From Epiperipatus broadwayi (taxonomy: Eukaryota > Onychophora > Udeonychophora > Euonychophora > Peripatidae), in the NCBI GenBank assembly GCA_028023455.1, contig JAQFVV010012398.1, positions 6,592,682 to 6,656,681 on the forward strand: a stretch of DNA of 64,000 bases, in the 5' to 3' direction. The notes below the pieces were generated by a model. That model was not told the origin of the DNA, searched no databases, and saw only the letters and a list, made by a program, of their open reading frames with translations. Below are positions 22,716-34,874 of this stretch, piece after piece (positions within the stretch are counted from its first letter, which is position 1; each line of letters begins with the position of its first letter). The translations under genes were made by a program, and so were the position numbers.

Positions 22716-23916
22716 ATAAAACAGTCAGTCAAAAATCTAAAACATAACTGCTCTCAAATTTTAAAAAGAATAATCTACATTAATTTGATCAACTTTGGAA
22801 ATTATTTACCAAACAAAACTTTAATCTCATAAATGCAAACAAATGTTTATGATTTTTTTAACACCCCTTCCCCCAATCATATTGTCAATGCACCTAAACA
22901 AACTTATACCTCTATTTACAATTCAATATATTTGTGGGGAAAAAAATTGCTACTGATGACAGTAATAAATTAAATCTCAATCACCATATGAGATCATTTC
23001 CTTTATCAATGTTCTACACACAAACTCTCTATATATTTGTAATCAAATTAAAATTTGATTTCTTCTATTTGTTTTTTTTTTTTTTTTTGGAACGTGCTGT
23101 TAAAACCATTATACATATTGTATATATAATTTCTTACATTTCTTTTTTTTGAAAGCATATAAGAGCAAAAAGTCTTTAGTAGATTCTGTTTTTACTATGG
23201 ATCCAAATATTTAAAGAATTTTTTGAATCAATTGATGCCAAGGAAACTTGGAAGTAATCTGATCTCCAATGAACAAATTGGCCGTTGCTTGTGTGACATG
23301 TACATATGTAAAACATTATCTTAGTTCTTGTAGTTCTTGCCTTAGAATTGCCTCAGTGAAATAGAAAATTGCAGATGGAGCAGAAATAACCACAGGGTTT
23401 TCAAGTTTATATTCTTAACCAGCCATTTTTTTGGTCAGCAGCACTTGAGGGAAATGAACCATTAGTTATGTTTGATTGCTATGAAAGAAAACTCAACAAA
23501 GTTCTTTTTGTTTTTTTAACAATCATTCTAACCGTATGTGGATTACAGAACATTGTTTAAACTTTAAAAGTACAACACTGATCAGTTTATCTCTTATTTA
23601 GAGCAACAAGAATCAATAATGAAATCAAATTTACAATGAATAATATTATATAGTCTTTTATTTTTTTTAATTATCTTAATACAATAAATTAATAAACACT
23701 TTTGATAAAATTAAAGTATAAAAATGTGCAGTAAATATTTCTATCTTCATAAATGTCTTTTTTTCCTTTTTTTCTTTTTTAGTTATTTTTACATAACCAA
23801 ATCTTGATCTTGATATTACTCATTTGATCTGTAATACATTTTATTATCTTGACATCATCATCATAATTATTATTATTATTATCATCATTATTATTAATAA
23901 TAGGAAACACTATTTA

Positions 23917-23918
<2 letters not shown>

Positions 23919-23969
<51 letters not shown>
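23919..23969. repeat. compound (AT)n(GT)n microsatellite
   Basis: An AT run passes directly into a GT run. Confidence 0.95.
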
Positions 23970-24145
23970 CAACAAATGAAATATTACATTATATACTATA
24001 TCCTCAATTAAAATCTGGCTTAATATATATCATTTTATGATCTAAAAAAATTATATATGAAAGCAAGAGGCTTGAAACACTTGAATTTTACAACAGAAGG
24101 ATGAGAATAAGTATATGTCTAAAATGAATACTTGAATATTAAAAC

Positions 24146-24398
24146 TGCAACATGGAGCATGTAATAGATCTACTGTACCTGTTCACATTGATATCAATCT
24201 GCTGATAACTTTGTAATCTTGTAATCTGACTAAAATAATGTGCATACAGATCTTGTACATGACTTTCTTTGGCAAAAAAAAAAAGAATGTGTACACGGAT
24301 CTTGTACACGGTATTTTGGCAAGAATTACAAAGTTATCAGGAGGTTAATATGAAGGTCAGCAGGTGCAGTAGGTCTAATTCACACTCCATGTTCCAAG
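24146..24398. repeat. foldback repeat, arms of about 80 bp
   Basis: The left arm at about 24146-24230 ('aacatggagcatg...ctgataactttgtaat') is the imperfect reverse complement of the right arm at about 24312-24398 ('attacaaagttatcag...ctccatgttcc'). The loop holds a short direct repeat of 'gatcttgtacac/atg'. No coding content. Could be a small foldback or MITE-like element. Confidence 0.65.
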
Positions 24399-25089
24399 AC
24401 TTAAAATAAATAAAAGTTAAAAAAATAATAAACTTACAACATTAACAAACAACTTTTAAGAACGCCATTTAACAAAAATTCCAACATTAACAAGTTTCCA
24501 AAAAAAAAAAACAAAAATGCAACTTTCACAAATATGTATGCCTTTCAATATTAACAAAAAAAGTGACTTGAAAAAAAAAGATGCGACTTTAAAAAACTAA
24601 TAACTTTTAAGAATGACATTTAAAATAAAATGCAATATCACAATAATGACGCCATTAGTCAAAACATAGTTAATTTAAATATACACCAAACAAACAGTAA
24701 ATGATTTTGATTTTTTAAGTAATTTGGATAAAAATACATTAACAATACTCCTATGACACTTACCATGTAATATATAACAGGAATTTATGTGTTAAAACAA
24801 AAATTTTTATATAAACTATCACCACAGAAAATGGTGATCAACAGTAAAAATTTTCACTCTGAAAATGAAACCATGTGATTGCAAAGCATGCTAGGATTTT
24901 CATAAAACTGCTAATAAATATCTTTTTTTAAATAAAGAAATTAAATCAATACTACAAAAAAAATACATATTAATTATTACACTTTTATTAAATTTTTATA
25001 TAACATATTCGTCTGTTTCCCTACATAAGCCACCAAACATCCACATCCATTTGCAAATGCCGATTTTAGTGTTGCAACCTCAGACATTA

Positions 25090-25403
25090 ATGAAAAATAT
25101 GACAATTAAGTGAAAATGTCAAGATAGTAAAAAAAAAAAAAGATCGCATTGAAAAAAAAAAAGAAAAAAATCTTGTTAATTAGAAAAAAACATGTTTTCA
25201 CAATGAAAAATAAGACAAATAACTGAAAATGTCAAAGTATTAAAAAAAAAAGATTGTGTTGAAAAAAAAAATCTTATTGATAAAAAAAAACATGTTTTCA
25301 CAATGAAAAATACAAGTAACTGAAAATGTCAAAGTATTACAAAAAAAAAAAAAAGATTGTGTTGAAAAAAAAATCTTGTTGATAAAAAAAAACACATTTT
25401 CAC
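25090..25403. repeat. minisatellite, about 3 units of roughly 110 bp
   Basis: Units contain 'gaaaaata...acaa..aactgaaaatgtcaa.gta', an A run, 'gattgtgttg', an A run, 'atcttgttgat', an A run and 'catgttttcac'. Three successive copies differ mainly in A-run length. Confidence 0.75.
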
Positions 25404-26993
25404 GTATACTCACAGGGATTATTTTCTTTCAATTTGACATCATTGTGACATTACACATTTATTGTGGGTGTGAAAAGGCCTCATATCTTCCCTATATTGC
25501 AACTTTAATACTCAAGTACCCTAAAATGTATTTATAGTGAGAATATGAGAAATCTGTAATCTACAAATTTTACATTAAAAAATGCACTATAAAATCTGAA
25601 ATTTGATTGTTTACATGTATTTCTCTTATGCTATATTCTATTATATAAAGTAATAATTTTTGTAATAAATAATACAAAATTATAACATAAAATTGGAGTA
25701 ATATCTAATTTTCAATACATATGTGAAAGAAATATCATAAATCTAATCACAAGTCAACTTTAATACAGAATTATCAGATAATGAAAGTTTGGAAATCAGT
25801 GTTAATAAATCTTGTATTAATTCCTAAAATAAGCAAAAAAATATATTTATAAAGTTTTAAAATAAAAATAAAAATTTTAATTTTTTGTGATTGCTATTGG
25901 ATTGTTTTTTTCTAACATTATGAATTATGTGGGTTGGTGTTTATAACATTTTTCACATTTCAAAATACACAATTAAATATTATGATTATGTAAAATTGAA
26001 GTTGATGCTATATGAGTGTGAAAGTTGTCTAGGCAACACTTTATTTTTCCTAAACTTGTAAGAAATATCTTTTGAAATTCTTATAATTGTTAGTAAGGTA
26101 AGTAAAAATCTAAAAAACAAAATACAACTTTTATTAATTCTAATCTCAATAATATCTAAGAATAAATGACATTTCAACTCTGAGATAAATGCAACACAGT
26201 ACATCTTATTCTCCTAATACATACGTTTGAGGTATCCAAATATGGAAAAATATCATAAAATTAAAATTAACCAAACCACGAGATAGGACCAAATAATTTT
26301 AAGAAATTTGGACTATTGCTTATGTTAGTACTTGCCCAACTCCATATAAATACTATGCAGGCAAATATTTAATTTTTTTACTTTTTAGACCCTGTAAAGC
26401 ACTTTTATAAATCTACACTAGTTTAAATTTGAAAACTTGTCAGTTCCAATCATTCCTGCCAATTACAGTAATAACTTTCATCATCAGGTGCTTTGAAAAA
26501 ATGTCAACTATCTACACAATGGTGACCAATTTAATGATAAAACATGACTATTTAATACAAACATCACCTACCATAAACTAGACTATTTATGTGCAGAGCA
26601 ATTTATCAGTTTTTTCATTTAATAATCAGCCATGTATTATGAATGACTAGAACTAATATTTCTTATTGACAAAATGCTAAAAAGAATTTTATTGAATAAG
26701 ATTTCTCTAGAAAGTCTATGTATTGAGTTCTATTGTTTCAGACATATATATATATAATTTCTTACACATTTAATAATTATTTATATAAAATAAATTTGTA
26801 ATTATATTTTATTGAATGCACAGGAAGTGTATGTAAATACTTAAACAGGCTTTAAACTGTAACGAATGCGCCTTAAAATTTCTAATAGTCAAGCAATATT
26901 ATTTTGCCGATAGAGGGATTTCACAAACCATGACACAATATAGTGACTTTTATAAAGATAAGAGTGGCTGTTTTATCTTTAACCCAAATTTCT

Positions 26994-27190
26994 ATTTATA
27001 TAGGCCAATCTGAAAAATCCTGATTTGGGAGCATGAAGTTGTTGTTCTCTTCACTATTTAAGTCCATTATTTCCTTTACTAATACCTTTGTGAAATCTTG
27101 CGATTTACAATGAGTTAATGTTGCAATCTTAATACTGGAAAATCTATAAACTATTGTAGAGTTGTAATTATATTTTATTGAATGCACAGG
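26994..27190. repeat. dispersed repeat copy 2, flanked by a 29-bp direct repeat
   Basis: Resembles 2722-2860. The motif 'gtaattatattttattgaatgcacaggaa' occurs at about 26800 and again at about 27165, bracketing this segment. Confidence 0.45.
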
Positions 27191-27224
27191 AATATATTTA
27201 GAGTTTGGATGTAATAAAGGCGAT

Positions 27225-27500
27225 TTGTATACAGACTTTTAAGGTCCCTTCAACTATCCATCCTAACTCAAACAACCAATACACATGACCACATACATAT
27301 GAAAAAGATAAATGATCTACAATATATGTATTTCATGCTGAATCAGCACTCATTAGTTGGTCCAGATTATCCTCTCTCTCACACACATATATATATAATC
27401 AGTGCTCAGATTATATTAAGATAGCAAATCTGCAGACTTTAATCTACTCCACCCTCCAACTCTTCAGCCATCCATACATGTGTGTTTATTATATTAGATG
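27225..27500 (+). repeat. dispersed repeat family A, copy at 27.2-27.5 kb
   Basis: Shares the ordered blocks 'acagacttt', 'caactatcca', 'acatgaccacacata', 'atatatgtattt', 'cagcactcattagttggtccagattat', 'gctcagattatattaagatagcaaatct' and 'ctccaactcttcagccatcca' with the copies in 42355-43345. No coding capacity. Class unknown. Confidence 0.65.
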
Positions 27501-27764
27501 TTGTGCCTGGGATTATATAGAATAGAGGATTTTTGATTACTTTAAAAAGACATTTTAATGCAATTCAGTGCATAGACTGAATTATAGTTTCATAAACTGC
27601 AGATTCTTGTTTTGATTTTCAATTTACTTGATAAAAAAGATTACTCTTTGTCTTTGATGCTCAATTTATCACTTATGTGTTTCAACATCATATGACCATC
27701 CAATCATATAAACAGATGATTATTTATTTTATTCAGAAATTTCATATTGTTAATTACTGCGCAT

Positions 27765-28360
27765 GGTTTACAGCAATGGAAAAGCATTGGACTCTGGATA
27801 TGAAATTAGAGTATTTCCAGTTCTTGTTGCACTCAAAGTTTTTTTTGAAGTACCAAGTAATAAATATTATTGATTATTCACTTATTTGTTAAATTTTTAA
27901 TGATTGCTTTTTATTTTTTTATCTTTTGTTTTCTTAACATCATTTTTTGATGACATTTAATCTTTTCTTAGTACATTTACAATTATGTTTTCATATAAGA
28001 CAATAAGCAAATAAAAAATATCTTATGATCAACTTAGATATATCATAACTTAAAAAAAATTTGGTTTACAGCAATGGAAAAGCATTGGACTCTGGATATG
28101 AAATTAGAGTATTTCCAGTTCTTGTTGCACTCAAAGTTTTTTTTGAAGTACCAAGTAATAAATATTATTGATTATTCACTTATTTGTTAAATTTTTAATG
28201 ATTGCTTTTTATTTTTTTATCTTTTGTTTTCTTAACATCATTTTTTGATGACATTTAATCTTTTCTTAGTACATTTACAATTATGTTTTCATATAAGACA
28301 ATAAGCAAATAAAAAATATCTTATGATCAACTTAGATATATCATAACTTAAAAAAAATTT
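27765..28360. repeat. 298-bp perfect-looking tandem duplication
   Basis: 27765-28062 and 28063-28360 appear identical base for base, starting 'ggtttacagcaatgg'. The unit is not itself repetitive. The short open frame at 27677-27892 runs into the first copy and has no recognised product. The identity implies a very recent duplication or an assembly duplication. Confidence 0.9.
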
Positions 28361-29062
28361 TTAAATTAAATCAGAGATCCCCAAATTAATCAGATTGTAA
28401 TAATCTTCACTTTATAATACACTATAAAATTGAAAAAAATCAAAAGATATAATATTCAGATATAAAATCCATATCTTCAGATAGAGCAGTATTTAATATT
28501 TGCCTTCATTAACGATGATTAGGATTCAAAGCTGGAATTCCAGTTATGTTTCCATCAACCTGGTGATAAATATTTTATAGTACTATATCATCTAGCACAT
28601 CTTCATCACTTACAATTATAGAAAATGATACTATAGTAAAGCAAATTTATGAACGTTTATATGATGTTATTGATAGTAACATTGAATTACAAATTTTACA
28701 TTTATTTTCAATAGTAATTACATGTAATTTTTATCAGAAAATTAATTTAGTAAAAGAAATCTATTCACACTGTAATCAATAAATAGATATAGCATTAGAA
28801 AAAAGAGAGAACTGCATAAGCAGGTTAAAAACTTTCTTTATCAATCAGTAGATGTAGAGCCTATTAGAATTAAATTTGATATAGATTTGTGGAGAATTTT
28901 TGTATTTATCTTACTTAAAAAAAAAAAGTGGAAAAATTAAGTCTGTGAGTTTGATGAAATATCTTCAATAAGTGATATAACATGTTTTAGTAATTCATTT
29001 CCTTGCTAATAATATTTTTAAGTAGAACCAGAGGTGATCTGTGAAATGTTTAAGTGGGATGC
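28361..29062. other. AT-rich stretch, no gene recognised
   Basis: No open frame of interest and no repeat that I can place. Confidence 0.4.
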
Positions 29063-29631
29063 TGCTGTGTACACTACCACAAATATTACAATTGGGGGTA
29101 AAGGTGGTCATATATGACTAATATTACTTATGAAATGTCAACAAGGCATACACAAATTATAATAAGACTAATGTGGCCTGTTTAGTCCCTAGGTCCATCT
29201 TTGGTACTTTCAGTGATGTAGTTTACTTGGTTACTCCATAGTCCTCTTTACACTTGGTTACTTTTATCTTCTCTTGCATGAGCAGCTCTCATGATGTGAG
29301 TATAAAAAGACCACAGCTTTCTTTATCTTCAAGTTTTTATATATTTCCTCATAATATGGAATGTTCTAAAATATAATTAATTATAATTGTTCTTTATCTT
29401 TTAATTAATCACTTTCTGATCCAGTGCATTTATCATTTATTTTTATTTCTAATTACACTATTTTTTGAGTTCTAAATATTCACATATAAATCCGGTAATG
29501 CTTGTCATTTATTTTATCTAATTACACCATTTCTTGAGTTTTAAATATGCACATATAAATCTGATAATGCTTATCATTTATTTTATCTCTAATTATGCTA
29601 TTTCTTGAGTTCTAAATATATACATATAAAG
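29063..29631 (-). repeat. 3' LTR of the degraded gypsy element
   Basis: Aligns by eye with about 33592-34122. It contains three copies of a 60-70 bp subrepeat ('catttattttatctctaattac..tatttcttgagttctaaatat.cacatataaa'). A purine-rich tract (minus sense, AGTGGAGGAA) lies just inside the right edge at about 29637-29655, fitting a polypurine tract. Confidence 0.65.
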
Positions 29632-29959
29632 TAATTCCTCCACTTCGAAAATTACAATTTAACATAGTCTTCCAGATAACTCGATTCCTTCCTGATTCTT
29701 TGTGACCTACGTAGGATTGTTTCCTTTTCAACAGTAATGTCCTTGTTTGCTTTGTGCTCATTGTTTACTTCCAGTGCTTTGTGCTCTTTGTTTACTTCTG
29801 GAAAGTCTGCCTACAATGTATGGCACTATATTACTTCCGGTTCACTCAATTTCTTTTTCCTGATGTCTAACATAATTTACATATTTTTGCATGCTTTTCC
29901 CTGTTTCTGTCTCAACTATTACTGTTTGTTTTACTATTAGTATTTGTTTGATAAATGTT

Positions 29960-30880
29960 TTAATTATGCACTTCACCCATTATTTTGTGAGCACATCTCT
30001 CACCCAGACTTTTTCTCCCACTGTGTACTGCAATTCTGTGCTGCTGTTTTCGTTACTCAAAAATTTTTGATCTGGAAGAATCAGTGATAAATTTGTGTGA
30101 ATCTTCTGTCCAAATATTAATTAAGCTGGAGATTTTCCTGTACTATTCATCAGGGTCCTGTGCTTTAGCATTTGTACTGCCTTTTCTGAAATCCCATTGG
30201 ACTTGGGGTCATATGGGTGTGTGGCTATATGTCTAATTCCCCATTGGACTTGGGGTGATATGGGTGTGTGGCTATATGTCTAATTCCCCATTGGACTTGG
30301 GGTGATATGGGTGTGTGGCTATATGTCTAATTCCCCATTCCTTCATAAAATCCTTAATTTTAGTGAATGTGAAACTGGTTACATTTTCTGATACTACAGT
30401 TTTGGGGAAACCATAGAAAACAAAGATTTCCATTAAGTTTTCTGATTGTTTCTTCAGTGCTCATATTTCTTACAATTCTATATTCAGTTCACTTTGAATA
30501 TGAGTTAATCATTACTAAAAAATATAGCCATGGAATGGTCCAGCATGGTCAATGTGAATATGGCTCCAAGCTCTTTTGACTATAGGCTAAGTCATATAAC
30601 TTTTCTTTGGAATGTTTGCATTCACCTGACAATTCTCACAGGTTTTCATGAATTGTTCTATATCAGAATTAATTTCAGACCACCAAGCAGAACTTCATGC
30701 AAGTTCTTTAGCCCATACAATATCAAGATGACCTTGATGAATAAGCTGCAGAACTTGGCGATGACCACTACTAGGTATTAATACTCTATCATCCATTAAC
30801 AAACATCCCTTATTTATAGACATTTTTCTCTTACATCCCATATGGCATTATGCAGTATCTCAGGCTGACTTCTAGGCCTG
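29960..30880 (-). pseudogene. integrase remnant of the degraded gypsy element
   Basis: The minus strand at about 30430-30130 gives Phe-Gly/Tyr-Gly-Phe-Pro, Val-Ser-Glu-Asn where the family has Ser-Asp-Asn, then Phe-Thr-Phe-Thr, Gly-Ile-Arg-His, Pro-Tyr-His-Pro-Lys-Ser-Asn-Gly and Glu-Lys-Ala-Val. These are the second and third acids of the D,D-35-E core with the surrounding context; the second Asp is replaced by Glu. The 47-bp triplication at 30196-30336 breaks the frame. Confidence 0.65.
30196..30338. repeat. 47-bp unit repeated three times
   Basis: 'attggacttggggtgatatg...' recurs at 30196, 30243 and 30290. 47 is not a multiple of three, so it disrupts the integrase reading frame. Confidence 0.9.
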
Positions 30881-31049
30881 CCCTTGCTGATCCATTCTAT
30901 TAACAAGTTGTAACTATACTCAGCTTTTGTCCAATTGCTATCTTTTTGCTGTCTATTACTACTTTATTCCAGTTGTCTATGTAGTATTTAATGACTAGAT
31001 TCATTTCTTGTGGAGCTGATTTAATTGGAATTCTTGATAGTGCTTTGTC

Positions 31050-32290
31050 TGCATGCTTAGTGACATTTTCCTTTTTAAAATTTAGCTCAAAATCCTAACT
31101 TGCTAATAAATTTAACCAACTTAACATTCTGGGGCTCAAGTGATCTGGTGCAGTTTTATTTTTAGCTGATATTCCTAATAGCAGCTTATTATCAGTAAAG
31201 ACCTTGAATGACTGCCCATATAACTATTGGTAATTTTTATTACCTCAAAGATAATAGCCAACAACTCTCTATCCAACTGAATGTGGTAATAATATTCTCA
31301 AAGTGAAAACTATTGGTCACTCACCTGTATGACTTAGTATCAATTCAAGAATGCTATCATAGTGTACTAATAAACTATCTGATGTAAGCAATTCCATTGT
31401 GGTACTAAATGTTTTTTCTTGGGTTTGATCCCAATGCCATTTTTGGTCTTTTTAAAACAAATTATACAGTAGTTGTGCTATGTGTGCTTTTCCCTTCATA
31501 AAGGTTTCAAAATAATTAAGTAGGCCCAGAAAAGCCTGTAGTTCTCATACATTTTTGGATATTGGGGTTTTTTTTACAGCTGCAATTTTTTGAGGGTCAG
31601 GCTTCTTTCCCATTCTTGATACGATATGCCCAAGAACTTTATTTCAGTTGTCACCCAGATACATTTTTCTGGATTTATTCTAGCTCCAAAACTAGATAAT
31701 TTATCACCAACTTTAAAAAGGTGCTCACATTATTTTTCTTCTGAATTAGCAACTATTAAAATACCATCAAAATACAGTATTATATCCCCATTTATTGGAG
31801 AAGCATATCCATCTTATCTTGGAAGATATTAGCTGTGATGGTAATTCCAAAAGGCAGTCTATTGCAGTTAAATAATCCCTTGTGGGTGTGATCGTAAGCA
31901 ATTTGAAGGTGCATTTGAAACTGGAATTTGATGAAATACAGATCTCAAATCAATTTTAGCAAAATAACAACATTTCCATATTAGTTAATATTTCTCTGAT
32001 GTTAAACACTGGATACTGACATTTTGTAAGGTTCTTATATACAATGGTAATTTCCACCAATGCAGATTTTTCTGTTTGATTTAGATATCACTACAATTGG
32101 TGTGACCCAATCAGCCTTCTCTACTGGTATCAACACTTTCTTGCTCACTAAATCATTTAACTCTTGTTCCACTTATGCTTGTAGTACAAAAGGAACTTTT
32201 CTAAGCCTGCAAATCATGGGGTTGCTCCATTTTGTAAGACTATATTGACTGGCTTAGTACTGAATTTGCTTTCCATATTACTAAATAAAC
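31050..32290 (-). pseudogene. RT and RNase H remnants of the degraded gypsy element
   Basis: Minus-strand translation in shifting frames shows RT motif pieces such as Ala-Gly-Leu-Glu-Lys, Lys-Ser-Ala...Gly-Asn-Tyr and Cys-Gln-Tyr-Pro-Val, then an RNase H-like part. Many stops. No intact YxDD could be read with confidence. Confidence 0.5.
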
Positions 32291-32298
32291 TTGTGTAT

Positions 32299-32616
32299 TT
32301 ATTTTTTTATTTCTTCCTTGATAGTGATCTTGTTCACTGTACATATTTTTATTCCCAGGGCATCAAACCATTTTCTACCTATTATAGAGTTCAGACCACC
32401 TTGTACTATATACAATGGTAGCCTATGGGCTCTTTTTTTAATTCCCACACTTACTTCTACCTGCCTTAATAATTTCATAATAGTACCACTAGCATCTTTC
32501 ACTCTTAAACCAGTTCTCATTAATGTAGGGGGATTCACACAACTCTTTGTTACCATTTCCCAGTCCTTGACTGCCATCATTGATATGCCCAATCCACTGT
32601 CAATTTCTATTTTCAA
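32299..32616 (-). pseudogene. retropepsin domain of the degraded gypsy element
   Basis: A 105-codon open stretch with the catalytic Ile-Asp-Ser-Gly near residue 5 and Ser-Ile-Ile-Gly-Arg-Lys-Trp-Phe at about residues 80-87, the two hallmark motifs of retroviral-type aspartic proteases. It is the best preserved part of this element and lies directly upstream (minus sense) of RT remnants. The antisense frame at 32291-32626 is its shadow. Confidence 0.7.
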
Positions 32617-32629
32617 ATTCCTATAATTT

Positions 32630-33466
32630 CACTGACAACATATATTGGTTGCAATGAGCACCCTGGGTATTATAGATCTCACATTTCTACTTGTTTCCCT
32701 TTGGATAAGTGGGTGATAGACTATGATCTTTTCCCCCAATTGACCTACATGCTTTTGCTCAAAGATCAATTTTGCCACAGGCTCTACAATGCTCTTTGTT
32801 AAATCTACATTCACATGCAATGTGGCCTTTTTGCACAACAATAGCAAACAATTTCCTTTAACTTGCTCTTAGGAGACTGATATTTATTTTCAATTTTTCT
32901 TATAAATCACTACCTTCATAATTATTAGTAAAATTTCAAAATTTCCTTGATTGGTCAAGCACTATCTCATGGGCTACTCATTTTGAATGCTTTGTTGTAT
33001 GACAAGTCTTCTGAGGCCAGTAATTTCTGTCTCAGCCTATCATTGCACATCCCCCAAAGTAATTGTTCCACTAGAGCATCTTCTAATTCATCACAATAAC
33101 TACAACTTTTAGCTAGATCTCTCAATGTTGATTGTAGACTCATACGCTTTTCCCCTTATTTTGCCATTTATTTCTAAATTGTAGCCATGCTACATGCTTA
33201 GAGAGCTTCGGACTAAAATAATTATTATAGTTTCCAACTACTATTTTATGTAGCAATTTCTTTGGTTCTTTATAATTACATAACTTATTTGTGAGTTCTA
33301 TCATTTGTTACCTGGCATTGGCATGACATAACAACATGGCCACTTTAATGGGGTTGCTGACAGTTCCATTAATAAAAAAAATGTCTCAATTTTTTTGAGA
33401 TAAATTGGCCAATCAACAGGACTATTTATGTTAAACTCATTTATTGTCACTAGTGTTACAGTCGTC
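32630..33466 (-). pseudogene. gag remnant of the degraded gypsy element
   Basis: The minus-strand reading starts at an ATG near 33466 with a Val-Asp-Trp...Tyr block followed by Phe-Phe, as at the start of many gypsy Gag capsids. Near 32830-32860 a Cys-Tyr-Cys-Cys-Ala-Lys-Arg-Pro-His segment fits a CX2CX4H zinc knuckle. Several frameshifts; not functional. Confidence 0.55.
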
Positions 33467-33570
33467 ATTTTAACTCAATCAAAATAACTAATAAGTAAAA
33501 AAAAATCCCCCATGATTTCCGACGACACAATAAATTATATTACAATACAAAATTACAAGTTAAATTCTAT

Positions 33571-33588
33571 CCTATCAAGACTGCACCA
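33571..33588 (-). promoter_or_regulatory. probable primer-binding site of the degraded gypsy element
   Basis: Minus-strand TGGTGCAGTCTTGATAGG lies a few bases inside the 5' LTR; the TGG start fits a tRNA CCA end. Confidence 0.5.
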
Positions 33589-33591
33589 GTT

Positions 33592-34122
33592 TTTTGCTGT
33601 GTACTGCCACCATGAATATTACAATCAAGGGTAAAGGTGATCAGGCCAACAGAAATAAAAGCAATTTTGAAACAAAAGTTTTACAACTAAATGCTGACTT
33701 TATTTGATGCTAGTTACTAATAGTAAAGATTTACTATCACACCTAATATATTTACAATTTATACATATGACTATTACTTATGAAATGCCAACAAGATACC
33801 TTCAGTGGTGGAGTTCACTGGGTTACTCCATGGCCCTTATTACAATCGATTACTTATATGAGTGTAGAAAGATCCCAATTTTACTTATCTTCGAGTTAAA
33901 TTATATATTTCCTCATAATGTAAAATGTTCTAAAATATAACTAATTATAATTGTTCTTTATCTTTTAATTAATCACTTCTCCACTCTGGTACGTTTATTA
34001 TTTATTTTATCTCTAATTACACAATTTCTTGAGTTCTAAATATGCACATATGAATCTAGTAACACATATCATTTATTTTATCTAATTATGCTATTTCTTG
34101 AGTTTTAAATACATACATATAA
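33592..34122 (-). repeat. 5' LTR of the degraded gypsy element
   Basis: Diverged copy of 29063-29631 including the subrepeats. Immediately right of it a 24-bp unit 'aaagcagatactttattataatgt' is duplicated (about 34118-34170). Confidence 0.65.
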
Positions 34123-34874
34123 AGCAGATACTTTATTATAATGTACAAAGCAGATACTTTATTATAATGTCATTTCCAAAACCCAAACAAGGAAATAAAT
34201 CAGAGCATTTCTAATTTTGTAACCACAAAACCATATAATTATTCCATACCAATCATTACTAAAAGATCTAATGTATTTTTTGCTTTTAGTATCTACCATT
34301 TGACAAATAATAATGTATGAATCAGATCGTTCTTTACTTTTATTTAATTTTTTTCACGTAATATAAATTGGAAAAATGTATTTTTTTTTATGTATCCAAC
34401 ACTACCACCCATCGTGATCAACATTTAAAATAATATTTTTTTTTTTGTTATAAATGCTAATTACAAGTAAAAAACCCGAATATTTTATTTGCTCATTCTA
34501 ATATATTTTTAAGCAATAAAAATTTATTCGCTCACTAAATGAAAGCAATAAAAATTTATTCGCTGTGAAGAGAAACCAGAATAGTAAACATACCACTTTC
34601 AACTAACTCCTGGCGTTACTCATGGTAGCAGTTCCCATGGCAATTTTCAAATGCATTAATAAGATCAAAAACAAATCTCAGCAAAACTAACTGGAACTTA
34701 TTGAAATTTACCGAAATGTTTTTGGAATACAATGTCAATCATTAGTTAAAATAATTCTTTTTAAAAATGATTTAATTGTATTTACAAATAATTGGGCAAA
34801 ATATTGAATACTTGTTATATTATCGATATTTTCAAGCTTAAATTTAATAATTGATTTTGGGTTTTTTTTTTTCA

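Larger units (their letters stand above)
22716..26990. other. long AT-rich non-coding region
   Basis: No coding exon recognised. Contents seen: an (AT)n(GT)n microsatellite at 23919-23969, a (TTA)n/(TCA)n patch at about 23855-23900, a hairpin at 24146-24398, repeated 'aacattaacaa' and 'acttttaagaa' motifs at 24430-24610, a minisatellite at 25090-25400, and poly-A/poly-T runs. The short frames at 22934-23152 and 25986-26204 have low-complexity products. Confidence 0.5.
29063..34122 (-). mobile_element. degraded Ty3/gypsy retrotransposon with both LTRs
   Basis: Flanked by diverged LTRs (about 29063-29631 and 33592-34122) that share a 'tgctgtgtac' start, 'tatttcctcataat' and 'cttgagttctaaatat' blocks. 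Minus-strand order: primer-binding site 33571-33588, gag 33466 to about 32630, protease 32616-32299, RT and RNase H about 32290-31050, integrase about 30880-29960. Many stops and frameshifts; the LTRs differ at many positions, so this insertion is much older than the one at 7497-21908. Related to the fragment at 5086-7490. A 47-bp triplication sits in the integrase part. Confidence 0.8.

Noticed and set aside
30196-30338. CRISPR-like array
   Set aside because: Three contiguous 47-bp units without spacers, within a eukaryotic retroelement.
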